Of a stretch of DNA of 64,000 nt, positions 29,159 to 36,814 are shown one piece after another. Every line of letters starts with the position of its first letter. Positions within the stretch are counted from its first letter, which is position 1. A program made the position numbers and the translations under genes. The notes beneath the pieces are model-generated. The model had not been told where the DNA came from and did not search any database. It saw only the letters and a list, made by a program, of their open reading frames with translations. The stretch comes from Candidatus Chloroploca asiatica (lineage in GTDB: Bacteria; Chloroflexota; Chloroflexia; Chloroflexales; Chloroflexaceae): NCBI RefSeq assembly GCF_002532075.1, contig NZ_LYXE01000063.1, positions 1 through 64,000 of the forward strand, given 5' to 3'.

Positions 29159-29848
29159 ATGCCATTTGATCTAAGACCACTCTTTCAAGCCTTCCTGTCG
29201 CTCTGGACCTTGTTGTTCCAGCTTGAACATCTCAATGGCAGCCTGCTCGAACTGATCCACTCGTATGTGGGTTTGCATGTTGCCTTTGGCATCTTTTTCC
29301 TGGCCGGGCTCTCCGAGGCGTATGGAACACGTGCGGTGATGCTGTTTCTCAATCGCATCGGGCGACGTCCCTTCTTTCTGAACCTGCTGATCACCAGCAT
29401 CCTGTTTGTCTTTGGGGCCGTCATCTGGGCGTTTACCATTCGCGAGATGAGTGCGCTGTTCTTCGACAATCCGCAGCCACTTTCGTATGCCATTCAAGCC
29501 GTGGGGCTCGCCTATCTGCCGCTGCTCTTTGCCTTCCTTGCCTTCGTTCCCTACCTTGGCCCAGGCCTGTTGATCTTGCTTCAGGTCATCAGCCTGATCC
29601 TGGCGATTTTCAGCATCAGCATTGGCCTGGATGTGCCGCTGGGGGAAGCGGCAATCATGGTGGTTGGCGGGTGGGTGATTTTGCAATTGTTGCGCTGGCT
29701 TACCACCAGGCCAACAACGGCGCTGAGTCGCTGGTTGCTGCGCGTCATTTCAGGACGGGATGTCCACTATCAACTGCGCGATATTGTGCCGCCAATGCCA
29801 CTAGGCCTCAGTGACCAGACCAGCACGTCTGCGGAGGAAGCATCGTGA
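29159..29848 (+). CDS. Integral membrane protein, unknown
   Basis: 229 residues with about five hydrophobic segments (LLELIHSYVGLHVAFGIFFL; FFLNLLITSILFVFGAVIW; LAYLPLLFAFLAFVPYLG; LLILLQVISLILAIFSISI; AAIMVVGGWVILQLL). The layout resembles YIP1-domain proteins, like the last gene of this cluster, but sequence similarity is weak. The next gene overlaps its stop (GTGA), so translation is coupled. Confidence 0.6.
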   Translation: MPFDLRPLFQAFLSLWTLLFQLEHLNGSLLELIHSYVGLHVAFGIFFLAGLSEAYGTRAVMLFLNRIGRRPFFLNLLITSILFVFGAVIWAFTIREMSALFFDNPQPLSYAIQAVGLAYLPLLFAFLAFVPYLGPGLLILLQVISLILAIFSISIGLDVPLGEAAIMVVGGWVILQLLRWLTTRPTTALSRWLLRVISGRDVHYQLRDIVPPMPLGLSDQTSTSAEEAS

Positions 29849-30912
29849 CCTTGTTTGTCTATACCTTGCAGTTGATGATCAACTTCATCCAGATCTTTGG
29901 CCTAGAGCTCCTATTTCTGGTCAGTCTGATGATCTTCGTCGTCCTGCTTGCAGGGTTGATGGTGCCGTTAAGCATCTTGGGTTGGTGGGCCGGAGGCGCT
30001 GAGTCGGCACGGATTCGCGAGGAACACCTCGCCCCCCAACCCAAACCAGCCCGCCCATCGGTGCATGCGCGGCCACAACCTAGCGATACTGCCACGAAGC
30101 CAGAACACTTCCTGGTCTATCTCTCGGGGATCGGCGATGTCTCGGGCGAATACCTGGGCGATTTAGAATGGGACTTCGTCAATCGGCTGAAAGAGGCGTT
30201 GCCGCATACGCATGTGATCCATAATATTTTTGCTTTTTCAGTGAACAATGTTGGCCTCACTGAAGAGAGTCGCTTCGGGCGGTTCTGGGATTCTATTCAG
30301 CAGGCTCGTGCGGGCAGTACACGGATGCGTTCGCTTGGCGGGCTGATCAACTTTCGCAATCTGCTGCATGTAGCGGTTTCGGCTGACCAACGCTATGGCC
30401 CGGTCTTCAACTATGGCACTGCCAGCACGATTATGCAATCCTTGCTCGAGGCGGGCTATCAACCAGGTGATGGGCGTCCTGTTACCTTGTATGGCTACAG
30501 TGGCGGCGGCCAAGTCGTCTTAGGCTCAGCCCAGTACCTCAAGCCAGCGATTCAAGCCCCATTGCAGGTGATCTCGATGGGCGGTGTGATGTCTGATAGC
30601 TACAGCATTGCGCTCGCCGACCAGATTATCCATCTGGAGGGGGACCTGGACAGTGTGCAGCGCCTCGGCGATTACCTGTTTCCGCGTCGCTGGCCGATTG
30701 CCCGCAACTCACGCTGGAATAAGGCTGTTGCCTCAGGAAAATTGCGCCGCTTCTCTACTGGCCCGATGACCCACTCTGGCTCGGCAAGCTATTTCGATGA
30801 TCAGAGTTTTTTGCCCGATGGGCAGAGCTATCTGGACTATACGATTGAGCTTGCAACAACATTGATTGAAGAGTTTCGGGTCGGCTCGCGTTCGCCCTCG
30901 GTAGAACAATGA
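29845..30912 (+). CDS. Membrane-anchored alpha/beta-hydrolase-like protein
   Basis: 355 residues, GTG start inside the previous stop. Two N-terminal hydrophobic segments (FIQIFGLELLFLVSLMIFVV and following) anchor it; after a Pro-rich linker the soluble domain begins FLVYLSGIGDVSGEYLG. A nucleophile elbow VTLYGYSGGGQVVLGSAQ (G-x-S-x-G-G) identifies a serine-hydrolase fold; a late THSGSASYFDD may supply the histidine. I do not recognise a named family. It is coupled to the neighbouring membrane protein. Confidence 0.65.
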   Translation: MTLFVYTLQLMINFIQIFGLELLFLVSLMIFVVLLAGLMVPLSILGWWAGGAESARIREEHLAPQPKPARPSVHARPQPSDTATKPEHFLVYLSGIGDVSGEYLGDLEWDFVNRLKEALPHTHVIHNIFAFSVNNVGLTEESRFGRFWDSIQQARAGSTRMRSLGGLINFRNLLHVAVSADQRYGPVFNYGTASTIMQSLLEAGYQPGDGRPVTLYGYSGGGQVVLGSAQYLKPAIQAPLQVISMGGVMSDSYSIALADQIIHLEGDLDSVQRLGDYLFPRRWPIARNSRWNKAVASGKLRRFSTGPMTHSGSASYFDDQSFLPDGQSYLDYTIELATTLIEEFRVGSRSPSVEQ

Positions 30913-30927
30913 GATGAAGGTAACACG

Positions 30928-31587
30928 ATGCTCATGACCATGCTCCGCAGCAGCATTGCCATTCTGCTGCGCCCGTCAGTGACCACCTTCGAGGCTCACG
31001 AGCGCAATAGTTTGCGCTGGGCGCTGGCCTATGTGTCGCTAGGCGCACTGTTGACGGCCTTGCTGGGGATCGCATCATTTTATCTGCACCGCCCTTTTAT
31101 GGATGCGCAACTAGACGCGATCGCCGCTGAGTTCACGAATTTTGGCCAGGCGATCGGTCAGGATCTGCCGATCGCCGAGTTTATGTTTCCCGCCGAAACG
31201 CATACCCCTATTTTGTCCAATGCGTTGGGGACGCTGATCGGTTTTATGACCTATTTAACGATTGTTTTTCTGCTTGGCAAGGCGCTAGGTGGGAGCGGCA
31301 CGTATGGCGAACTGGCATATGATGTCGCTCTTTTCTGGGTGCCGATTTCAGTCGTGTCAGCCACGCTCAACGTCTTCTCGATCAGCCTGTTCTCGTGTCT
31401 CACCGCGCCGGTGGTTGTCTTTGTCTCTTTTTACGGCTTTTACCTGACCTTTCTGAGCGTGCAGGCAGGGCTGAATCTGCCGCCGATGCGGGCGCTGGTT
31501 GTTGTTCTCGTGCCAACGACGTTGTTTTTTATGTTTTTCTGCGGCCTATTTGCCCTAGCCTTTCTCGTGATTAGCCAGCAGGGGTGA
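30928..31587 (+). CDS. YIP1-family membrane protein
   Basis: 219 residues, five predicted membrane helices. The family pattern is seen: an N-terminal cytoplasmic amphipathic stretch (LLRPSVTTFEAHERNSLRWAL), then LAYDVALFWVPISVVSATL and the repeated helical pairs of bacterial YIP1 (DUF/YIP1) proteins. Such proteins are linked to envelope and lipid functions but are poorly understood. Last gene of the four-gene cluster. Confidence 0.7.
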   Translation: MLMTMLRSSIAILLRPSVTTFEAHERNSLRWALAYVSLGALLTALLGIASFYLHRPFMDAQLDAIAAEFTNFGQAIGQDLPIAEFMFPAETHTPILSNALGTLIGFMTYLTIVFLLGKALGGSGTYGELAYDVALFWVPISVVSATLNVFSISLFSCLTAPVVVFVSFYGFYLTFLSVQAGLNLPPMRALVVVLVPTTLFFMFFCGLFALAFLVISQQG

Positions 31588-32296
31588 AGCACCCGCCCCT
31601 GGCGCAAGCTCAAAGCGGCACCGTCATCATGAGCAGGAGCTGCTTCATCCCGACGTAGTAGCAAAAGCATCGTTACGTATGGCACCTTGTCACCCTGAGT
31701 ACCACATGGCCTGCGATGCTTCGCTACGCTCCTAAGACAAGGTTCGTAGGCACTTGACAGTTTGCGCCCTACGTAGTAGTGCCGACTTTAGTCGGCTGAG
31801 GCCGACTAAAGTCGGCACTACAACTGCCATACTCAAAGGCTCTTTCTGAAACCTTGTCTAAGCAACAAACCTCATGGATGGTCGGATCGCAACACCTTCG
31901 CGGTCATTCCGAACGGAGCCGTAGGCGCAGTAAGGAAGCTGCACGGATCGGCAAGACCCCTCGCTCCGCTCGGGGTGACACGGCGAGCGCGGCGGGGTGG
32001 TTCAATGCCCGCCCCAGGAGGACGATCCACCCCGGGCGAAAGCGCCGGAGGCAGCGGGGGCGTCCGGTCGGCGTGATTCCCAACAAGGCGTGCAGATCCG
32101 TCCGATCGCCGAGGTCGGTTGCCTCGTCGCCTTCGGCTGGCATCTCTCCACGATCGGTGTTTGTGCCCACAATCGTAGCAGAAATGGTCATGACCCGCAC
32201 GTCATATGAAAAACCTACCCCCAAAAGCCGGGGGGGTGGGGAAAAAGCGCATTGGGACGCCATCCCGCAAAACCTCGCTACCTGAGAGCCCCCAGA
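31588..32296. other. Repeat-rich spacer without genes
   Basis: It contains a hairpin-bearing repeat at 31735-31859 and, at about 31890-31985, a CGGAGCCGTAGGCGCAG / GACCCCTCGCTCCGCTC segment of a kind that is dispersed in many bacterial genomes. The short open frames are Arg-rich translations of these repeats and are not credible genes. Confidence 0.6.
31735..31859. repeat. Inverted-repeat element with 21-bp central hairpin
   Basis: Ends AGACAAGGTT / AACCTTGTCT bracket a central hairpin at 31776-31821 in which GTAGTGCCGACTTTAGTCGGC pairs perfectly with its complement around TGAG. The hairpin belongs to the AGTGCCGACTTTAGTCGG family also found at 27167-27202 and 35652-35841. No target duplication was found here. 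Confidence 0.6.
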
Positions 32297-32914
32297 TCAT
32301 CCCTGCTGACGCCACCGCCACCAGACGAACAGCATCGCCATGCCTGCAACCGTGAAGACTACGCCAAAGCCTGCCCCGATGAGTGAGTTCTGGCGTCCAC
32401 AGTAGCCACAAAACTCGAGGAAGGTGTCGGTGGTGAAATAGCGCGCCAGCCGGGCCTCGTTCGTCAGCGCCTGCCGGGTTCCGTCATTCATCATATACAG
32501 GTAGCCTGTCGGCCATTGGCGAGTCAGATCGTCGCATTGCACGTCGCCCGATAAGGTAACAAAGACGACGACGTCGCGTGCGTTGTCGGTGAAAAAGACT
32601 TCGGTGTATTTGGTCTCTTCCCGTTCATTCAAGGGGCCAAAGCCGTAGCGGATCGAGGTAGCGGAAAGCCCCTGGACTTGCTGCAGGGTTTCGCAATCCC
32701 ACGCCCCTTCTTCAATCCGGGCATACGTTCGCGTGGCGCTTGCGACGTTCGCCGCTTCGTCCAGCGTGAGTTGTTGCGGCCCTGCGGCTGTCTCCACCAG
32801 ATCGGGGATCAGAAAAGCCGAGACGTAGAGGCCGACGACCAGCAGGATCAGGCCCATCCAGGGCAACCAGCGCTGCAGATTACGGCGTGCCTCAAGCTGT
32901 TTGTCCGTCAGCAT
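32297..32914 (-). CDS. Two-helix membrane protein of unknown function, downstream of hutU
   Basis: 205 residues. One membrane helix near the N terminus (LPWMGLILLVVGLYVSAFLI) and one near the C terminus (LIGAGFGVVFTVAGMAMLFVWW) enclose a domain of about 130 residues that would lie outside the cytoplasm and has four cysteines (two in FCGYCGRQ, others in WDCE and VQCDD), so disulfides or metal binding are possible. It starts 9 nt after hutU, so the two are probably cotranscribed. Nothing else ties it to histidine use. Family not recognised. Confidence 0.7.
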   Translation of the reverse strand: MLTDKQLEARRNLQRWLPWMGLILLVVGLYVSAFLIPDLVETAAGPQQLTLDEAANVASATRTYARIEEGAWDCETLQQVQGLSATSIRYGFGPLNEREETKYTEVFFTDNARDVVVFVTLSGDVQCDDLTRQWPTGYLYMMNDGTRQALTNEARLARYFTTDTFLEFCGYCGRQNSLIGAGFGVVFTVAGMAMLFVWWRWRQQG

Positions 32915-32923
32915 GGCGTATCC

Positions 32924-34573
32924 CTATGGCAACATTGGCATATCAAGGCCATGCGTTCGCGCAAAGGCGATCGCTTCGTCGTAGCCGGCGTCGGCGTGGC
33001 GGACGACGCCCATCCCCGGGTCGCTGGTGAGCACGCGTTCAAGGCGGCGCGCCGCTTCGGGGGTGCCGTCGGCGACAATGACCTGGCCGGCGTGGATGCT
33101 GTAGCCAATGCCAACGCCGCCACCGTGGTGCAGGCTGACCCAGGTTGCGCCGCCAACGGCGTTGATCATCAGGTTGAGCAGCGGCCAGTCGGCGATGGCG
33201 TCGGAGCCATCACGCATCGCTTCGGTCTCGCGGTTGGGGCTGGCGACCGAGCCGGCATCAAGATGGTCGCGCCCGATGACGATGGGCGCTTTGACGGCAC
33301 CGCTAGCAACGAGTTCGTTGAAGCGCAAGCCCGCCCGCGCCCGTTCGCCGTAGCCGAGCCAGCAGATCCGCGCCGGCAACCCCTGAAACGCGACGTGCTC
33401 GCGGGCCAGGGTGAGCCAGCGCCGCAGGTGGTCGTTCTCGGGGAAGAGTTCCATGATCGCCTGGTCAGTAACGTAGATGTCTTCGGGGTCGCCCGAGAGC
33501 GCCACCCAACGGAAGGGGCCTTTGCCTTCGCAGAAGAGCGGGCGGATGTAGGCTGGCACAAAACCGGGGTAACTGAAGGCCTCGGCGACCCCGGCGTCAA
33601 AGGCGCGCTGACGCAGATTGTTGCCATAGTCAAAGACAATCACGCCCTGATCGCGCCACGCAAGCAGCGTCTCAACATGGCGTGCCATCGAGTCCATCGC
33701 CCGCCGGTCATACTCAACCGGATCAGCATCGCGCAGAGTGGCGGCCTCCTCCAGACTCAACCCAGCCGGAATATAGCCGTAACGAACATCGTGCGCACTC
33801 GTCTGATCAGTCGCAATGTCGGGCGTGACGCCACAGGCCAGGAGCTCGGGCAGCGCTTCGGCGGCATTGGCGATCAGGCCCACCGACAAGGGCAACCCCT
33901 GAGCGCGGGCCTCTTCCACCCAGGTCATCGCCTCTTCGAGATTGTCGGTGGCGCGATCAAGCTGGCGGAGTGCCAGGCGGCGTTCGATGCGCCACGGATC
34001 AACGTCAACCAGCAGCGCGACGCCTTCATTGAAGGTGACGGCCTGAGCCTGTGCGCCGCCCATCTCGCCAAGGCCAGCCGTGATCACCAGCTTGCCCCGC
34101 AGACTCGGCCAGCCCTGCGCCAGCGCCAACGCGCCAAAGGTCTCGTAGGTACCCTGCAAAATGCCCTGCGTCCCGATGTAAATCCAGCTCCCGGCGGTCA
34201 TCTGACCATACATCGTCAGCCCGGCCTGCTCCCAGCGCTCGAAATTCGCCTGGGTCGCCCAGGCCGGCACCAGATTAGAATTGGCAATCAGCACCCGTGG
34301 CGCATCAGTGTGGGTGCGAAAGACAACGACCGGTTTGCCCGATTGCACCAGCAACGTCTCATCGGGCTCAAGGCGGCGCAACGTCGCCAGAATCGCCTCA
34401 AGGCTTGCCCAATTACGCGCAGCCCGCCCCCGACCACCATACACAATCAGATTATCGGGATCAAAGGCCACCTCGGGGTCAAGATTATTCTGCAACATCC
34501 GATAGACAGCCTCGATCTGCCAGTTCTTACAACTCAAGGCAAGCCCACGCGGTGCGCGCATCATTCGGGTCAT
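32924..34573 (-). CDS. hutU: Urocanate hydratase
   Basis: 549 residues, the usual length. It converts urocanate to imidazolonepropionate using tightly bound NAD+ as an electrophile. Signatures: [31 protein letters not shown], the NAD loop [12 protein letters not shown], and [32 protein letters not shown] lies near the C terminus. The start [10 protein letters not shown] has GAGGG 6 nt upstream; the ATG nine codons earlier lacks this. It is followed closely by a small membrane-protein gene. Confidence 0.95.
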   Translation of the reverse strand: MTRMMRAPRGLALSCKNWQIEAVYRMLQNNLDPEVAFDPDNLIVYGGRGRAARNWASLEAILATLRRLEPDETLLVQSGKPVVVFRTHTDAPRVLIANSNLVPAWATQANFERWEQAGLTMYGQMTAGSWIYIGTQGILQGTYETFGALALAQGWPSLRGKLVITAGLGEMGGAQAQAVTFNEGVALLVDVDPWRIERRLALRQLDRATDNLEEAMTWVEEARAQGLPLSVGLIANAAEALPELLACGVTPDIATDQTSAHDVRYGYIPAGLSLEEAATLRDADPVEYDRRAMDSMARHVETLLAWRDQGVIVFDYGNNLRQRAFDAGVAEAFSYPGFVPAYIRPLFCEGKGPFRWVALSGDPEDIYVTDQAIMELFPENDHLRRWLTLAREHVAFQGLPARICWLGYGERARAGLRFNELVASGAVKAPIVIGRDHLDAGSVASPNRETEAMRDGSDAIADWPLLNLMINAVGGATWVSLHHGGGVGIGYSIHAGQVIVADGTPEAARRLERVLTSDPGMGVVRHADAGYDEAIAFARTHGLDMPMLP

Positions 34574-34647
34574 CGTTGTCCCTCTTTCATCATGATCCAA
34601 CTCGCATCAGAGCCGTCACAAACGTCGCCTGAAGCTTGAACTCAAGT

Positions 34648-34999
34648 TTAGGGAATAATTTTCGTAGCAGCGAGCCGTTGCGCTAATGTACGCTCATTTG
34701 CTTCCAGCACGTCTGGTGCAAAAGCGGACGGCAGATAGCGCTGTTCAAACAAGCGCTGATCGAGATCGGCAAGCGTCGCTGACATCATTGGTTGAGTATC
34801 AAGCAGTGGTTCCATCATCTCTGGCACCAATAAAGATGACTCCTGCACGGCCATAACCAGGTAAGTCATTGGCAAACGCACAAATAGCCTGTCGCACCGT
34901 TGTCGGAGCGTCACCACGAAGCGTTTCTTTGCGCTCAACAAGATCAGACTCGAGATCAGTAAGCATCATGATGAGTTCCTGATCAGAATAATGCGCCAT
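34648..34999 (-). pseudogene. AlbA_2 / Schlafen-type ATP-binding protein remnant
   Basis: The start MAHYSDQELIMML and ESDLVERKETLRGDAPTT, then AICAFANDLPGYGRAGVIFIGARDDG, is the typical N terminus of the AlbA_2 family. That frame stops soon after. A second minus-strand frame resumes with ADLDQRLFEQRYLPSAFAPD and LEANERTLAQRLAATKI, a later segment of the same family. The middle of the protein is missing, so an internal deletion of some 60-100 codons with a frameshift near 34800-34830 has destroyed the gene. Confidence 0.75.
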
Positions 35000-35120
35000 T
35001 TTTGACACCTCAAGGTGATCGCATGAGCAAAGAGTAGGAAATAGGAAATAGGACGAGCACATGGTACCACGCCTTAGCGAAGCGTGCCAACCCATGCCGT
35101 CTACGTATAGGGCTGTTGCA

Positions 35121-35321
35121 AAGATACTGCTGGCAAACCTCGACTCAGCGCCGCGCTACGCTTTTTGGCTCGTCGGATGTCGAAAAATCGCGTTGTGTAC
35201 GTCCTCAGCCAGCGGGCGAAGCCGCCACAGCCAACCTCCGCAAAAATGCGCGTTCGCCCTGTAGCGGGATACTGGCTCTGTGAGAGCAAGGCGCTCATGG
35301 GGAGTTTGCCAGCAGTATCTT
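35121..35321. mobile_element. 201-bp element with 18-bp perfect terminal inverted repeats
   Basis: AAGATACTGCTGGCAAAC (35121-35138) is the exact complement of 35304-35321. The interior has no credible gene. TGCA occurs next to both ends and may be a short target duplication. It looks like a non-autonomous transposon relic. Confidence 0.6.
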
Positions 35322-35389
35322 GCAAAGTCCTCCTGATCGTCCGCAGATTACGCATAGTTTCAGAATCGGGCCTTCCAGTTTGACCGTTT

Positions 35390-35446
35390 GGTAGCACCGG
35401 CTTCCAGCCAGTGGGTCTTCCTGACCGGCTGGAAGCCGGTGCTACC
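35390..35446. repeat. 20-bp perfect hairpin repeat
   Basis: GGTAGCACCGGCTTCCAGCC and its exact complement (35427-35446) enclose a 17-nt loop. The GTAG-ACCGGCTTCCAGCC design parallels the GTAGTGCCGACTTTAGTCGG hairpins nearby, so it is probably a diverged member of that family. Confidence 0.6.
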
Positions 35447-35489
35447 TTCGCTGCGAACTGTCAAGCTCGTTTGACACATGCCTTAGGCA

Positions 35490-35604
35490 CAATACCTTGC
35501 AAATAAGGCGGCTATTTTGACGCAAAGGCGCAAAGGTTTTTGCGTAGGTGAGCGTAACCCTTCGCGTCTTCGCGTCTTCGCGTGAGCTTATTTGAAAAGT
35601 ATTG
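35490..35604 (+). mobile_element. MITE-like element, copy B
   Basis: 115 bp. Ends CAATACCTTGCAAATAAG and CTTATTTGAAAAGTATTG are imperfect inverted repeats; the interior has the TTTTGACGCAAAGGCGCAAAGG core, TTTTTGCGTAGGTG, and CGTCTTCGCG units. It matches copy A (18055-18168) along its whole length in opposite orientation. A 10-bp direct repeat GCCTTAGGCA (35480-35489 and 35605-35614) flanks it. Confidence 0.82.
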
Positions 35605-35651
35605 GCCTTAGGCATGGTTTCAGAAGGGCCGGATCAGCGTTGCACTCGACG

Positions 35652-35841
35652 GTAGTGCCGACTTCAACGCTTGGTGTGAGATCGTTTTTGCCGCACTGGG
35701 ACGCCGCCGAAAAATGCATATGTCGCCCGATTGCGATGCGGAGGCTACGCGTGTACCGCATCCTGATGCAAAACCGTGTACGAGAACTCACACCAAGCGT
35801 TTCAGTCGGCTTCCGGCTCAGCCGACTGAAGTCGGCACTAC
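35652..35841. repeat. Imperfect inverted-repeat element
   Basis: The left end GTAGTGCCGACTTCA plus ACGCTTGGTGTGAG (35652-35680) matches the complement of 35787-35841, except that the right arm carries an extra 26-nt hairpin (AGTCGGCTTCC...AGCCGACT, 35804-35827). One arm seems to have lost, or the other gained, the hairpin module. Confidence 0.65.
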
Positions 35842-35845
35842 GTAA

Positions 35846-35878
35846 CCCTTTGCGCCTTTGCGCCTTTGCGTCAAATCA
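35846..35878 (-). repeat. Core fragment of the 115-bp element at the hutG stop
   Basis: CCTTTGCGCCTTTGCG and CGTCAAAT repeat the MITE core, and the hutG stop codon (35876-35878) lies at its edge. It may have altered the end of hutG. Confidence 0.55.
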
Positions 35879-36814
35879 TCCGGCAAAGCCCTGCAACGCA
35901 TACCAGAGCATGGCGGCGGCTAGGCGGCAGGTGCGCAGGTCAAGGTCGTACGGCGGGCAGACTTCGCTCAGTTCGATCAGGCGGGTGCGCCGGTCGCGTC
36001 CGGCGAGTTCGGCGAGGGCGCAGAATTCGTCGCCGCGCATGCCAAGTGGGTTGGGCGCACTGACACCGGGGGCTTCGGCGGCGTTGACGACATCCATGTC
36101 AAAGCCCCAGAAGATCGTGGTTGCGCTACTCTCCGTGGTGATGTGTTCGACGGTCGCGGTGACACCCCTGGAGCGCGCCATTTGCAAGGTCGTGACCTGG
36201 GCGCCACACTTCTCCAGAAAGGCGGTGTAGACGGGTGAATTGGCAAAGGGCTGGGCACCAATGACGTGATAGTTGGTCGGCGCGAGGCGGCCTTCGCCGA
36301 TCAACTGGCGATAGGGTGTGCCGCTGTTGCGCGGGGTGTCGGCCCGTACATCGTAGTGCGCGTCAAGGTTGAACGCCAACGCCGGCCCGGCTGCCGCCGT
36401 TAATCCGGCATAGTCGGGATAGGCCACATCGTTGCCGCCGCCAAGCACAAGCAGCCGTTTACCGTCGGCGATGATCTGCGCTACCACCGCCATATGCAGG
36501 TCGTGCCGCTCTTCAAGCGTTGGCGCTGGCGGAGTATCGCCCAGGTCAACCAGCGCAAGCTCGGTGAGCCCGGCGCTGCCCATGCGATAGAGGCAGCGCC
36601 GGATCGCCGCAGGTGCATCGGCTGCGCCCGGGCGTCCGCCGTTGCGGCGCACCCCTTCATCCTCGGGAAACCCGAGGATCACCACCGACGCATCGGCATA
36701 CGCCGCGATCCCCCGTTGCACCACGTCGCCCAGACGCACATCGTTCGTGTCGTTACGGGAGAAAAAGAGCTCCCCAGCAACAGGTACCAGCCGTTCCAGA
36801 TCAAGCTTTGGCAT
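35876..36814 (-). CDS. hutG: Formimidoylglutamase (arginase/ureohydrolase family)
   Basis: 312 residues. It would hydrolyse N-formimino-glutamate to glutamate and formamide, the last step of the pathway. Metal-site motifs are FNLDAHYDVR and FWGFDMDVV; the first motif, usually GGGHD/E, is VLGGGNDVAYPDY, so the first manganese-ligand histidine is replaced by asparagine. RNGGRPGAADAPAAIRR is the usual substrate-side loop. The start overlaps the stop of the upstream secreted-protein gene by one base (TGATG). Its identity as HutG rests on the family plus the nearby hut genes; agmatinase-like activity is less likely. Confidence 0.82.
   Translation of the reverse strand: MPKLDLERLVPVAGELFFSRNDTNDVRLGDVVQRGIAAYADASVVILGFPEDEGVRRNGGRPGAADAPAAIRRCLYRMGSAGLTELALVDLGDTPPAPTLEERHDLHMAVVAQIIADGKRLLVLGGGNDVAYPDYAGLTAAAGPALAFNLDAHYDVRADTPRNSGTPYRQLIGEGRLAPTNYHVIGAQPFANSPVYTAFLEKCGAQVTTLQMARSRGVTATVEHITTESSATTIFWGFDMDVVNAAEAPGVSAPNPLGMRGDEFCALAELAGRDRRTRLIELSEVCPPYDLDLRTCRLAAAMLWYALQGFAG

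Noticed and set aside
31854-32285. Arg-rich frames in the spacer after the YIP1 gene
   Set aside because: They translate a dispersed non-coding repeat on both strands; no start signals or known domain.
32678-34639. 653-codon open frame on the plus strand
   Set aside because: It is the antisense shadow of hutU; composition and lack of family motifs show it is not a gene.
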